Assembly (NCBI GenBank): GCA_013398295.1
Contig: VZSF01006559.1
Coordinates: 683,539 to 747,538, forward strand
Source of the DNA: Chionis minor
Taxonomy: Eukaryota > Chordata > Aves > Charadriiformes > Chionididae
Reading direction: 5' to 3'
DNA length: 64,000 nucleotides
Shown: one piece after another, positions 1 through 11,836 of the stretch
How the letters are laid out: every line of letters starts with the position of its first letter
How positions within the stretch are numbered: the first letter of the stretch is position 1
Notes under the pieces: model-generated
What the model saw: the letters and a program-made list of their open reading frames with translations, nothing else
The model's database searches: none
What the model was told of the DNA's origin: nothing
Translations under genes and position numbers: made by a program

Positions 1-3000
1 CTAGAAGAGAGTGAAAGAAAGCATAAGGGTATCAAATAAGTATCCCAGTTCATTAGTGTTTGAGATATTAATTACTAGCAGCTGTGATGGACTAGGGCTT
101 TGTTGCAGTACTGAAAAACTTGAAAACGCCAGAGAACAGCCTTCTCCAGCTTGCAAACATAACTAAAACTGTGTGCTGAAAGCAGCCCAAGAACAGGCTA
201 GGCTGACCATTCCTCACCTCGGGATCTCCTGGAAACGGGAACATTTCATTTAGTTGCTGGGCTGTTGCTAAGCTCCGTTCACACTTCCATGACACGCAGT
301 TCTGTGAGCAGCAGCATCTAGTCAAGCATTTGCTCCTCTCTTTTTTCTTAGAGTCCGTGAGACAAAGATACACACATGTTCCTATCACAAATATTTCTGT
401 AGTGCTCTTTAAGGGTCACATGGACATTTGGTGAGATGAAATGATGAAAGTCTTTCTCTTGCGAGTGACACGATCAGAGTTTAAACTATTTTCTTTCTTG
501 TCCACAATTTGAAGATATGTTTATCCCTGCTTGCAGTCCAGAAACCACAGAAATATTTGGTGCATTACTGGAGTAGTACACTGGAAATTCAGTATGATGC
601 AAGGTGTTTATTACAACTGCAGTCACAAAGTTTGAGTTTAATGACCTCATATTTAGCTAACATTATACATATCAGACTGTGTACTACTTTTAAAATAAGA
701 GCTTTTTCTCAAGAAGGACTGTGTTTACCTTAATATCATTGAAATACCTTCACTATTTCCAGAGATCCCATGCAAACATATATTCTTATAACACTACTCA
801 CCCTTAATGAGATTTCCTTTTGCTTCACGAATCTAGCAATAACCTCTATTTGTTATTTGGTCTTGTTGAACCAAAGACGTTCAAAGCAATTGCCAGATAT
901 ATACAATGGATCTACTTCATACGTTACTGAAACACGGTCTCTTCTAAGTCAAAAGTTCTCAAGAAGTTAAAGCCTTTTAAAAGGGCATTATGTGGCCTAA
1001 AACAAATATTAAATGGGCATTATACAGTCTAAAACAAACTAAAAACCATGTGTACGGAATTGAAACTGTACAGATAAAGATCCTCCTGAAATTAAGCATA
1101 TTTTCTAAAATATTAAGGCATTTTTAAAATGTAGCAAGACCGTCGCTGGACTAAAATATTCTGATTTTATCCAGAACAACTTTAAAATGTTCTCCACAAG
1201 AAGTTTAAGCTTTTTGTTTTATTTGGCTTTGGAATAATTTTTTTTAATCTTGTAATTTCCATCTAGATTTTATTTGACTTATTTTCTTCTCAGCATGAAT
1301 AAAGAGCTATGTTTACAAGGAACGGAACAGCTTTCATAACTGAATTATCAGGCTCTATTTATTTCCTGTTTGACTCTAAATATCCTTCTTCCACTACCTT
1401 GAGCCAAGTGGCAGGTACTAATGGAGAAAATTCTACAAGATTTGTCAGAATTATTTATAACACCTACTGAGTAAGTTTGAACTTCTTCCACAGAGGAGAT
1501 CCATTGAGGGGCTGGAACTGTGAGAGTTCCACTGATTATTTTCAGCTGCCAGTGAACCTTCACTTCAGCTACCAAAGCACTAGATATCTTTCAAGGAAGT
1601 GTTTAGTGCAGCTTATTATTCAGCACTGAGAGATGCAGCGGTCCTAAACAGGGCTTGTTAAACAAGCTTATTAATTGACATGGGCCACAGATAATTAAGC
1701 TCATAGGAAAGCAGCACTTACGTATATCTGATTTCTCTGTGCTTTCCAACTTTCCATCAACTCGGAATTTTTTATATGGGATATTGACAGTCATTGCCAC
1801 AAACTAATTTTTCATAATTTTAGAAGGTTATCCCTATTGCCTATCCCTGTTTTTAAGGACTCTGCTCTCAGAACTCCACAAATAAAACCTGTTGTGTTAC
1901 TTCTCTGTCTTTTCCCCAACCAAACTGCTTACAGTTTTAGAAAAAGCATGTATGGAAGTGAGTATGTGCACATAGTTTTAAAAAATGTTAGCTTATTCTC
2001 AGATAAAAGGCTATAGCATAGAGCAGCAGATGAGCAGACAAAAGGAAAGTTAGAGGACCTGAAAATAATACTTTCTACTCTGCTAAAGAGTTTGAATTCT
2101 ACAGCCCATTTCTAGCTGATTGTCGCGCTATAAATAAAGATTCAAGGTGCTGTAACTTACACATTTACATGTACTTCTATGTGCACACATAACTTTATAG
2201 AATGATACAGGCTTTCCAGTCAACTCAAATGAAGTAACAAGATGCAGGACAAAATAAGTATGTCCTACTGTAAGAAACTGGATCTGATTGCTGAAAAAAG
2301 CTCAGGCTTATAAAGAGAAAAGTGGGTTTGCTAGACTAATGCCTGAGATTTAACTTTTAAGTAGCACAAATGGTTCCCCAGAGCTGTGGAACACGTCAGG
2401 CTCTTCCTTGATCCTTGGCTAAATTATTGAACATGCTCTGTGAGATACCTTATACTTGGATCTCTTAATTGACCTTGGGTTTGATTTCTCATTTTGCTTT
2501 TTTCATCTCTATACCTGTGAAGAATTGCAGAAGGTCCATCTACAATAGGTGTGGGGCCATTGGCAGGGACCATTTTATTATGCTGTTTAACAGGATGTAT
2601 GCCATAACAGAAACATGAGTTAGAAGGATGCTCCTAACCATCTCTCGGTTAGTTGCTATTCCTAATCTGACTGTAGAGATACTCTAGTGAGGGCTTTCTC
2701 TCAGATTATATGTAAGTCTGTATCCCTGAAAGATGGGGAAGAAGAAAACATCAAAGACAGGATTCAGTTTCAGGTGGCCGGTTGAAGCTGAGATCTTCCT
2801 CTGCTTGTATATGTAAGCAATGGGTCAGTACATTCTTCAGAACAGAATCCAGGACTCAAGCGTGGGCTTAAAATAGAAAGCATGGATATTTTCATGTGAG
2901 TTGCAGAAACTCTGTACTGAACCTTTGGTCCTAAGCTTGCAATGCTTTGTACAGTGTGGAACCAGGCATCACTAAATTTTCTATCTTAGAAGCCAAATCT

Positions 3001-3927
3001 CAGGAACTATTATACCCTGTAAAGCATGCAACTTCTTCTGAGACTTAGTTAATAAAAGTAATCTGTAATTAGATGGTTTTCTCACCAGTTTACTCAGTGA
3101 GAGTACTTTACACAGCTCTATACTATAGCAATTATTTTTAACCATATAGCAATTCATATGTAAGAAACTTACTGAATTCACTTGAACTTTGCGATGTATA
3201 AATGTGCATGATCAGGCTCAGCAAGCATGGGCCATTGTGCTTATGATCTAAACTATTATTTCTCATCTACTCATGAGTTCAGTTAACTCAGTTGCAGACT
3301 CCCGACAGCAGTAGCTCTGTGCAGGACAAAGAACCCGTACTCTTTGGTGGGAATGAGGACAAATGTAATCATACAAGCTAATTCCAGCCTCCGTTGCCAT
3401 TTAATTCAATGATACACTGCTTTTGTTCCTGAAGGATTAGCTTCCCAGAAGCTGGAGACACCTTCTTTGTGCGTTTATCTTCAAATGTTTTAGTGCAGAT
3501 TTAGACTACAGAATACCCATCATACTATTTAAAATGTGATCATCTTCGCGGTTTGCCATGCAAGAGAGTTTACTATGAAAGTATCAGTGGCAACTACAGT
3601 CTCTCTCTGCCACACAATAAGTATCTTAATTTACAAATTTCTGTCAAAATTTAAAACAGCACTATACATAGTATTTTCCAACCAAGAAACGTAGGGTCAG
3701 CCTGTACTTTTAGCATAAATTCAACACAAAGCCCACCAGCTTCAAAAAACGCTCTGAGTCTGCATTTCATGGAGACTACATTAGTTCAAGGAAGAAAAAT
3801 TAAAAACAAAATCAAACACTATAAACCAAAATAAAGAATATGGGGTATAAAATACAAAACACTAAAGATAAGAGAATAGAAGTTGAAAAGTAGGTTTCAT
3901 TAAAGTCACTTCATTTTTAACTTTTTA
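1..3927. other. intron sequence, no gene seen
   Basis: AT-rich single-copy-looking sequence on the 3' (downstream) side of the PDE1A exon, which is read on the minus strand. I looked on the minus strand for the next PDE1A exon, which should continue the phosphodiesterase N-terminal region, and did not find it. The short open frames here (up to about 98 codons near 92-388) have no recognisable domain, no splice context and no codon bias, so I treat them as chance. No recognisable repeat family. Confidence 0.6.
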
Positions 3928-3971
3928 TACTTTTTAAATACTTTTTAAATACTTTTTTAATACTTTAAAAA
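3928..3971. repeat. 11-bp tandem repeat, four units
   Basis: Four consecutive 11-bp units of the form TACTTTTTAAA at 3928, 3939, 3950 and 3961. The third and fourth units differ by one to a few bases, and AT-rich half-units lie on both sides. It is a small AT-rich minisatellite in the intron and could be length-polymorphic. No function is evident. Confidence 0.85.
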
Positions 3972-5259
3972 TATTTTTTATTACTTATAGCATAAACAAC
4001 ATGGGCAAGAAAATTTGTTTGATATGTTCACCTACATATATTTCAGAAATATAGCAAGAGGTATGGAAATATATACATTATTAAGGTATACCATAAACAA
4101 TGCGTATTTATATAAGGAATGTTTCCAAAATTTGGTAGGTTTACAAACTCTGAGGTTGCACTGGAGAACAGTAGTATACAATAAATTAGAGCAAAACATT
4201 TCATTGATCTGGTACTACAACTCAGAAAGAGCTATGAATACTACACCCATTTTACCACAATGTCTGGGAGGTGTATGGAAGGAATAATCAGTGGGTTATG
4301 TCCTTGTACCCTACGCAGCTTTGACACAGCTGCCATGGTTATTAATGGAAAATACATGCTTATGCTCTGTCCACTGGTGGTGACATGGTGTCCCATAATA
4401 CAGGGGACAGAGAACTGTGATCTTGTAAAGCTTTCTGAGCACGAGATGTGCCAACAGGATTTAGGTTTAGAACAATTGCTGAAAAATTAAATTTTATGGC
4501 CTCTATTGTGGCAATATGAGCCCAAAGAGAAGTTTGTTGATCATTTCTTGTATATCTCTCTAAGGACCTGTATCAATTTAACTACAAACATTTCTATAAA
4601 CTAATGTAAATCCATAAATCAACCCTTGATTCAATGTAAAAGAAGCTTGATTAACTTAAGTCAGCCAGCAAATCTGATATAAATATATCCACAGTGGCAT
4701 ATTAACTACCAATATTTTAAAATATTTAATTTAAATTCATTCCATTTTCTAACAAAGCCCAGGTCCCCTGGAAGTCACACAAGACAGTTTGCCCAGGTCT
4801 GCTCAGTTAAGCTTAATTTAACAGTATCTGTAAACATCTTCATAACATGTGACTTTTGAAGTCACCAAGATCCCTAATGCTTTTCAAGTTGTCTATTTAA
4901 TTTGAGATCACCAGCAACACCTTTGAAAGTGTCCCCAAGTGTCCTGTTACCACAGTTTTGTCAGATTTTATAGAATTGGACATGTATGTACTCTAAGAGC
5001 ATGACATTAGTGTAAGTGATCCTGCCAACCTAGCCTTAATATAATCTCTGAAAAATGGACCATTGGTACCGGCTTCATTTGCTATTGTTTTCATTCTTCT
5101 GTTTCCAAATGGGTAGGCCTTTTAGGGCCCAGTAGTAGATGCTCCAAGTTTCTGACTGGCAAGGTTTGGTATGTGAATCACAGGAAAAGAAACAGGAAAA
5201 AGTTAGAGCAGTACTTTAAGCACCGTGTCAAATATTATCTATAGTTAGCAAAATAGAGT
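3972..5259. other. intron sequence, no gene seen
   Basis: AT-rich intron sequence up to the CR1 insertion. Two overlapping open frames (4015-4287 and 4260-4490, plus strand) show no family resemblance and no start context. I see no promoter, repeat family or RNA gene. Confidence 0.55.
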
Positions 5260-5439
5260 TAGCAGGGCTCATTGAGAGGGCTTCAAACTAGGTTTGAAGG
5301 GTGATGGGGATGTAACTGGGCTCACTAGAGAGGCACCTGGGGATGGTAGCCCGGCATTTGTGGGGCAGAGTGCTAGTATTTTTGAGATTCAGAAAGTCTA
5401 TTGCCCCTTAAGGGCAAAAACTACATGCCCAACTGCCTC

Positions 5440-6530
5440 TCTGAAATGCTTATATGCCAACGCACACAGTATGGGGAACAAACAGGAAGAACTGGAGATC
5501 TGTGTGCGGTCCCAGGGCCATGATCTCATAGCAATTACTGAGGCTCGCATGACTGGAATGCTGTCATGGATGGCTATGTTCATTTTAGGAAAGACAGGCC
5601 AGCAAGACAAGGTGGTGGAGTTGCTCTTTATGTGAGAGAGCAGCTGGAGCGTATCAAGCTCTCCCTGGGGGGCGATGGAGTTGCGAGCTTGTGGGTTAGG
5701 ATTAGGCCATGCTAATAGGAAAGACACCGTTGCGGGGGTCTATTATAGGCCACCTAATCAGGATGCGGAAGTGGATGAAGCCTTCTACAGTCAGTTGAGA
5801 GTTGCCTCGAAGTCACAGGCCTTAGTCCTTATGGGGACTTCAACCACCCCGATATCTGCTGGGAAGGCCACACGGCCAGGCATATACAGTCCAGGAGGTT
5901 CCTCCAGTGCATTGATGATAACTTTTTGACTCAGAAGGTGGAAGTGCCAACAGGGGGATGTGCGCTACTGGAGCTAGTAATGACAAACAAAGGGGGATTG
6001 GTGGAGAACATTAAGGTTGGGGGCAGACTTGGCTGCAGTGACCATGAGAAGACAGAGTTCAGGATTAGGTGTAGTGGGCATAAAAAGACCAGTAGGGTTG
6101 CAACCTTGAACTTTAGGAGGGCTAAATTTGATCTCTTCAAGAAACTCCGTGGAGAAATCCCATGGGTTAGGGATCTAGAGTGTAGGGGGGCTCAAGAGAG
6201 CTGGTTGGTTTTCAAGAATTACTTCCTCCAAGCTCAAGATCTTAGGTGCATCCCTAAGAGCAAGAAATGTGGCAGAGAAAGGAGGAGACCAGCATGGTTG
6301 AGCAGGAAGCTCCTGGAAAAGCTCAAGTGGAAGAAGGAAGTTTACAGTATGTGGAAGAAGGGACTGGCCACTTGGGAAGATTATAAGAATGCTGTCAGAG
6401 TATGCAGGGTTGAAACAAGGAAAGCCAAGGCCTCCTTGGAATTAGATCTGGCAAGGGATGTCAAGGTCAACAGGAAGGGTTTCTTAGGTACATTGGAGGC
6501 AAAAGCAAAACTAAAGAGAATGTATCCCCC
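5440..6530 (+). pseudogene. CR1 ORF2 remnant: endonuclease and linker region
   Basis: Remnant of the apurinic-like endonuclease half of CR1 ORF2, which in a live element nicks target DNA. Conserved boxes occur in order but in different frames: NAHSM with the metal-binding ITE box near 5,465-5,555; VYYRPPNQ near 5,740-5,762; GDFNHPDICWE near 5,833-5,865, which lies in a different frame from the box before it; and LGCSDHE near 6,030-6,050, again in a long open frame (5,926-6,708). At least two frameshifts and the stop after 5,632 break it. The linker after SDHE is rich in Lys and Arg, as usual in CR1. The family assignment is firm; frameshift positions are approximate. Confidence 0.9.
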
Positions 6531-8113
6531 TGTTGAAAGAGATGGGTGCCATGGTGACAGACGATGCAGAGAAGGCAGAGTTACTGAATGCTTTCTTTGC
6601 TTCAGTCTTCTCTGCTCAGGCCAGCCCTCAGGACCCCCAGACTCTACAGGTAACAGGGAAAGTCTGGAACAAGGAAAACTCTCCCTTGGTTGCAGAGGAT
6701 CAAGTTAGAGACCAGCTAAGTAAACTGGATATCCACAAGTCCATGGGTCCTGATGGGATGCACCTGGGACTGCTGAGGGAACTGGCAGAAGTCATTGCTG
6801 CTCTGCTCTCCATCATCTTTGAAAGGTCCTGGAGAACAGGTGAGGTGCCTAAGGACCGGAGGAAAGCCAACGTCACTCCAGTCTTCAAAAACAGCAAGAA
6901 GGAGGATCCAGGAAACTACAGGCCAGCCTCACCTCCGTCCCTGGAAAGATGATGGAACAGCTCATTCTGGGTGTCATCTCCAAGCATCTGGAGGAAAAGA
7001 AGGTTATCAGAAGTAGTCAACATGGATTCACCAAGGGGAAGTCATGTCTGACTAATCTGATAGCCTTCTACGATGCCGTGACTAGATGGATAGATGAGGA
7101 GAGGGCAGTGGATGTTCTCTACCTTGACTTCAGCAAGTCTTCTGACACAGTCTCCCACAGTATCCTCGTAGGTAAGCTTAGGAAATGTGGGTTACATGAA
7201 TGGACAGTGGGGTAGATTGAAAACTGGCTAGCAGGTAGGTCTCAGAGGGTTGTGATCAGTGGGGCAGAGTCTAGTTGGAGGTCTGTGACTAGTGGTGTTC
7301 CTCAGGGGTCAGTACTGGGTCCAGTCCGGTTCAATGTATTCATCAATGACCTGGATGACAGACCGGAAGGCTGTGCTGCCATTTAGTGTGACCTGGACAG
7401 GCTGGAGAGTTGGGCAGAGAGAAACCATATGAAATTCAACAAAAGCAAGTGTAGGGTCCTGCACCTGGGGAGGAATAACCCCATGCACCAGGACAGGTTG
7501 GGGGCTGACCTGCTGGAAATCAGCTCTGCAGAGAGGGACCTGGGAGTCCTGGTGGACAACAGGATGACCATGAGCCAGCAATATGCCTTTGTGGCCAAGA
7601 AGGCCAATGGCATCCTGGGGTGCAACAAGAAGAGTGTAGCAAGCAGGTCAAGGGAGGTCATCCTCCCCCTTTACTCTGCCCTGGTGAGACCACAACTGGA
7701 GTACTGTGTCCAGTTCTGGGCTCCCCAGTTTAAGAAGGACAGGGAACTGTTGGAGAGGGTACAGCAAAGGGCTACAAAGATGATTAGGGGGCTGGAGCAC
7801 CTTTCTTATGAGAAAGGCTGAGGGACCTGGGTCTTTTTAGTCTAGAGAAGAGAAGACTGAGGGTGAATCTCATCAATGCTTATAAATACTTAAAGGGAGG
7901 GTGCCAGGAGGAGGGTCAGTGGTGCCCAGTGGTAGGGCAAGAGGTAATGGGCACAAACTTGAACATAGGAAGTTCCATCTCAACATGAGGAGGAACTTCT
8001 TTACTTTGAGGGTGGCAGAGCACTGGAACAGGCTGCCCAGAGAGGTGGTGGAGACTCCAACACTGGAGATATTCAAAACCTGCCTGGATGCCACTCTGTG
8101 CAACCTACTTTAG
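6531..8113 (+). pseudogene. CR1 ORF2 remnant: reverse transcriptase and C-terminus
   Basis: Reverse transcriptase half of CR1 ORF2. Seen in order: NAFFASVF (about 6,580-6,610), KSMGPDGMH (about 6,740-6,763), NYRP (about 6,914), the QHGFTKGKSC box (about 7,018-7,050), motif A as YLDFSKSSDTVSH (about 7,120-7,158), a stop in place of a conserved Trp-region codon at 7,213-7,215, and motif B as [10 protein letters not shown] (about 7,291-7,320). Motif C, the catalytic F/YADD box, is missing: the frame runs from NDLDD (ends 7,359) straight into RPEGCAAI and a TAG at about 7,384. The frame 7,429-7,821 then gives the conserved KFNKSKC...[10 protein letters not shown] region, shifts frame, and ends with FKTCLDATLCNLL and a stop near 8,113. 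Confidence 0.93.
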
Positions 8114-8225
8114 GTAGACCTGCTTTGGCAGGGGGGTTGGACCAGATGATCTCCGAAGGTCCCCTCCAACCCCTAACATTCTATGATTCTATATATAAAA
8201 TATGTAGATTTGCAAGGTGGGGTGA

Positions 8226-8234
8226 AACACACAC

Positions 8235-8267
<33 letters not shown>

Positions 8268-8288
8268 CAGAGAGAGAGACAGAGAGAA
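8226..8288. repeat. (CA/GA)n microsatellite
   Basis: A short CA run followed by an imperfect GA tract with AAAG and ACAG interruptions, about 60 bp, starting some 30 bp after the CR1 3' end. It is a simple sequence repeat and likely polymorphic. Confidence 0.9.
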
Positions 8289-9037
8289 ATGAGTCCGTAA
8301 AATATTCAGTACAATGGCATACTTAAATGTAGTATGGAACCAAGACATACTCTGCATGCTCCAGCAGTAGTGAAGAAGTTTTGGCAGACAACTTTACAAG
8401 ACCACTCTGCTTAGAAAAACTTTAAGAGGCCAGCACACTGAAATAAAAGCTGTAAGTTAGCTAATTAACTTCAGTGTAGTACATATCTTAAAATTTTTTC
8501 ATGAAGCCAAATACTTGGAACTTCTAATTGGAGTCAACCCAAATTAAAGATGATTGCCAGTAATACTGCCAGTAACAATAATCATAAACAAAGCATCAAA
8601 CGTTATAAAATAAATCACAGCTTTCCATGAATTTATGTATTTACAGGCCAGATTACAATATTCTGACTCATCTCCATGAGCATTTCATTCCAAAACAGAC
8701 CATTTTTTTTCAGTGATTCAGTCCTCAGCATGATTATCGGTATGTGGCCTGTGGGGGAAAGAAAATCCATCCGTCCGAAAATTCTTATGACTTTATACTG
8801 TGGATGTTTGACAAGTGAGAGAGACGAGAACTAGGCAAACTCTCCAGATGACAGTTACATCTGACCTTTGGAATCTCACTTGCTTTAACCTTGTCACTAA
8901 ACGACCCAAGAGCCACACACGAATTTTCCGATGTGCAGAAACCTTCAGCTCAAGTCAGTTACAATTGCATGCAAGGACCAAATTTCTAAAATATGATCCC
9001 CAATGTTCTTTCTTTCTTTTTTTTTTTTTTTCTGCAG
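8289..9037. other. intron sequence downstream of the PDE1A exon
   Basis: About 0.75 kb between the GA repeat and the exon's donor site. It includes a pyrimidine run at 9,008-9,031 ending in TCTGCAG. That run looks like a plus-strand splice acceptor, but the gene is read on the minus strand, where it is a purine-rich stretch just inside the intron. Nothing else recognised. Confidence 0.6.
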
Positions 9038-9043
9038 ACTTAC
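9038..9043 (-). other. 5' splice site (donor) of PDE1A exon
   Basis: On the minus strand the exon ends ...ACGAG and the intron begins GTAAGT, a perfect vertebrate donor consensus. The split codon AG|G would complete an Arg with the next exon. Confidence 0.92.
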
Positions 9044-9157
9044 CTCGTTTCATCAATATAAACTGCCTCCAGCACAGATGCTGCATATTCAATATTCTTC
9101 TTTAAATCCACTATATTAATGTCACCCTTTTCCAGCTGCTTTACTAAGCATCTTAAT
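9044..9157 (-). CDS. PDE1A: PDE1A internal exon (Ca2+/calmodulin-dependent 3',5'-cyclic nucleotide phosphodiesterase 1A)
   Basis: A single 114-bp internal coding exon on the minus strand. PDE1 enzymes hydrolyse cAMP and cGMP in the cytosol and are switched on by Ca2+/calmodulin. The exon contributes one base to the preceding codon, then 37 codons, then two bases of an Arg codon. The peptide starts LRCLVKQLEKGD and ends AASVLEAVYIDETR. This is the conserved segment just after the start of the first calmodulin-binding helix and before the inhibitory region, well upstream of the catalytic HD domain. LRCLVKQLE..D.N.VDLKKNIEYAA fits PDE1A better than PDE1B or PDE1C as I remember them, so the paralogue call is good but not certain. 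There are no internal stops. The acceptor and donor fit consensus closely. Neighbouring exons lie outside the window or were not found. Confidence 0.93.
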
Positions 9158-9173
9158 CTGTGAAAAAGGAAAT
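9158..9173 (-). other. 3' splice site (acceptor) of PDE1A exon
   Basis: On the minus strand the exon is preceded by ATTTCCTTTTTCACAG, a pyrimidine tract ending in CAG, directly before the first exon base. It fixes the exon boundary and the phase: the exon begins with the third base of a codon. Confidence 0.92.
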
Positions 9174-11512
9174 AAAAATATCAGTGCATTGCCTATATAA
9201 AATTTTAGTGACTGCATTTTCTATTTGAAATATTGCAACCAACACAATAGCCAATACAGAGGTAAGAGACTGTCACTGCATTTCTTGTCTTGTTTTAAAA
9301 AAATCTGGTTTTAAAACGCACATAACAATGATCAGTTCTATGTATTTACAGCTTGCTAAATGCGTAGGATCTATTAAGAAAAGACATATACATTCCAATA
9401 AGTCAGAGAGGACTCAGTAACTACCATCAGAGCCATTTCATTTTAATTAGTGACATTACTATTATCCATCAGTCTCTAATTTTCTTTAAATAATAAATAA
9501 AAATTTGCAAGTTGTTTTACTATCATTTTTCTGTGTCTAGAAGGTTGATTATAATTCTTTAATATCCACTATATACTGATTTTGCTTTATTTAAAGGTCT
9601 TTAATTTTTATTTAGGCCTCCAGGCCTTTTGCTTCAGGATTTGTATTTCTTACTAGCGTGAGCTAATGTGGAGCTCCATTGTTTCTGTGTTTACACAAAA
9701 TTCATCATTATACCAGATGAAAGGTGGTGCCTATGGCATTAGAAAAATCCAAATATTTTCCCAAGTGTGCTTTTAATTTTAGTTTCAAGAACATTCTTTG
9801 ACATTACAAACACGGATACGCCCAAAGGGGATTTTGCATCAACTCATGCCTCTGTAGCAATACACTTATACAGATAAACTCCTTGAATACCAGATTTTGC
9901 CTAAAGTCTCTGATGAGAAGAACACTTCTGACACTGCCCAACTTAACCATAGAGAGTAGTCAGCAATGGAGTGAAATGAAAACCTTATCAGTAACTGCGT
10001 AGAGCTGTGACTAAATGGATGCTTAAAGATGTATATGTATTTCCCTTCTTTCTGTGCTGAGTTGAAATAATCCTTTTTGTACCACATAAAATAATATTCC
10101 TGTAAATAAAGATACATCATTATTTTAACATAACTTTCATGAAATAATGTTTTTCATGTGTATGAATTATGAAAAAATGGTGTGAAACAAGCATTTAGTT
10201 AAAAGCACTAAGCTGACTTTACTTTCAGAAAAAAAATCATATTTATGACATGAAAGAGCATACATAAAATATATACAACATGTTACATAATATTTTATAT
10301 ACTATTTTATTGGCATATACAATATTTGATTTGATTTAACTAAAATGTATTAATTAAAAACTGCTGTGATATTAGAAAAAAAATCACTCATAAACTTGGA
10401 AAGTATTGTTCAACCATAAAACCACTTCCATGTTTTTTCTTTGTATTTATTTCGACCTAAGTATAATTATGTCCCAGCCTGCAAGGATAATTCTAAAAAA
10501 TGCAGTTTTAAGACTAGCCTCCTCAGTTCTCCAAAGTCTTAATTCAACTCAAATTAGCATAAAACATAGCACAAACGAGGCTCTTAGCAACCATATTTAC
10601 CTGGCGTATTACAATGTGCATCGTGTGTCAATGGAATGGAAAAGTTCATGTTAAACAATTTTCTCAGAGAAGCAAAGTAGGTGGATGAAATACTGTGGGA
10701 GTGCAGAAATAACCTACACAGAAATAACCTTACGCATGGGGAGGCAGTTCCAGTCCGTAACTCCTTCCACTTCAGAGGTATCCATAGACTGAAGAAGCTA
10801 ATTCATAAATGGACACTCACCTTGCAGTACCCAACACAGGCACTGCAACTCTCCTGGGATGTCTGCTCCTCAGTAATGCACACAAGCACACATACAACCT
10901 CTCCTGAGCACCGATGCCAAAATGCCCAGGTGAGACTGGCAGCACCACCATGGCCACTACTTGCCCATAGCCGTTCTACCACTTGCACTGTTCCCTCCAT
11001 GTTTGACCGAGCGTGTCTCTGAATCACACTTTCCAAAGTGGAAGCACAAATGAATTTAAAAATGTGACACTTCACAGTGGGGGGCGGGTCAGACTATGGT
11101 AGAGCAATATTGGCTCGAAACGGCTTCTGATTCTATGATTTCCAGTGGTTCTATGTTTTCTCAGGGCATAGCCTAGATGGCAGATATATGGAATCATTTT
11201 TACACTTGCAGGAGTAAAGGAGTCCCTGGGGGAGCCTCTAAGCCACAAGGACCTTGCAACATCTTGCTGCATAGATGGCAGTCAACTGATGTCAATTGCC
11301 CTGTAGTTATAGTTCATATTCTAGGAGGAATGCAGAACTCAGTAACAGACCAGGCAATTTGCAAAAGCTGCTCAGGCAGTTACTGTGATTCTGAAGAGGT
11401 TAGAGAATCACAAAAGGACAAAACCCGTATAATTCAATGATTAGCAGTGACCTTGTCATCTCATGCATCCATGCTTTGTGGAGATGTGTGACCCAGTGCA
11501 GATCTTAAAACC
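9174..11512. other. intron sequence upstream of the PDE1A exon
   Basis: Mostly AT-rich intron. A more GC-rich stretch at about 10,680-11,075 is open on both strands (113 codons plus, 90 codons minus) and contains a short TG/CA-like run. No domain or splice structure supports coding there. No repeat family recognised. Confidence 0.55.
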
Positions 11513-11836
11513 ACGGGATAATTTTGGTTGGAAGTGACCTTCACCTGGTCCAAGATCTTGCTGAAAGCTGGGCAAACTCAAAGTTAGGTCAAATTTCTGA
11601 GAGGCATTTACACTCGAGTTTTGAATACATGGAGATTTCACAAACTCTCCAGGCAACCAGTTTCAATTTTTAACCTGCTTCACTATTTTTTCCTGTTATC
11701 CAACTGTAATGTCCTTTGTGGCAACTTGTGCCCAGTGGCCCCCAAGCTTTGCTGTGCACTTCCCAGAAAAATTTGTCTCTGTATGCAGTACCACTTCCCA
11801 CCAGGAAGCTGGACTCAGCAATAAAATCCCTCCATA
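11513..11836 (-). mobile_element. old CR1 LINE fragment (3' part)
   Basis: Diverged CR1 3' region in inverse orientation. On the plus strand it reads TTTGGTTGGAAGTGACCTTC, then phrases typical of the reverse-complemented CR1 3' coding end such as 'ggagatttcacaa' and 'ctctccaggcaaccagttt', then 'caacttgtgcccagtggcc', and ends near 'caataaaatccctcc'. It corresponds to the last part of the plus-strand CR1 at 5.3-8.2 kb but is much more diverged, so it is older. Edges are approximate. Confidence 0.75.

Larger units (their letters stand above)
5260..8195 (+). mobile_element. CR1 LINE retrotransposon, 5'-truncated, inactive
   Basis: A 2.9-kb copy of the CR1 non-LTR retrotransposon, the main LINE of birds. 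It runs on the plus strand, antisense to the PDE1A exon. The 5' edge is approximate: CR1-like sequence is recognisable from about 5,260, shorter than a full element of roughly 4.5 kb, as is usual for CR1. An endonuclease domain, then a reverse transcriptase and a C-terminal conserved region, can be followed through at least three frames. The 3' end is diagnostic: a short GC-rich tail ('ggaccagatgatctcc') followed by ATTCTATGATTCTATA octamer repeats. No target-site duplication is obvious, which is normal for CR1. Several stops and frameshifts and a deleted catalytic motif make it inactive. Confidence 0.95.

Noticed and set aside
8815..9105. Plus-strand 96-codon frame overlapping the exon, with a T-run and TCTGCAG that looks like a splice acceptor
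   Set aside because: It is antisense to a clear minus-strand PDE1A exon with GTAAGT and CAG boundaries; the T-run sits in the minus-strand intron by chance.
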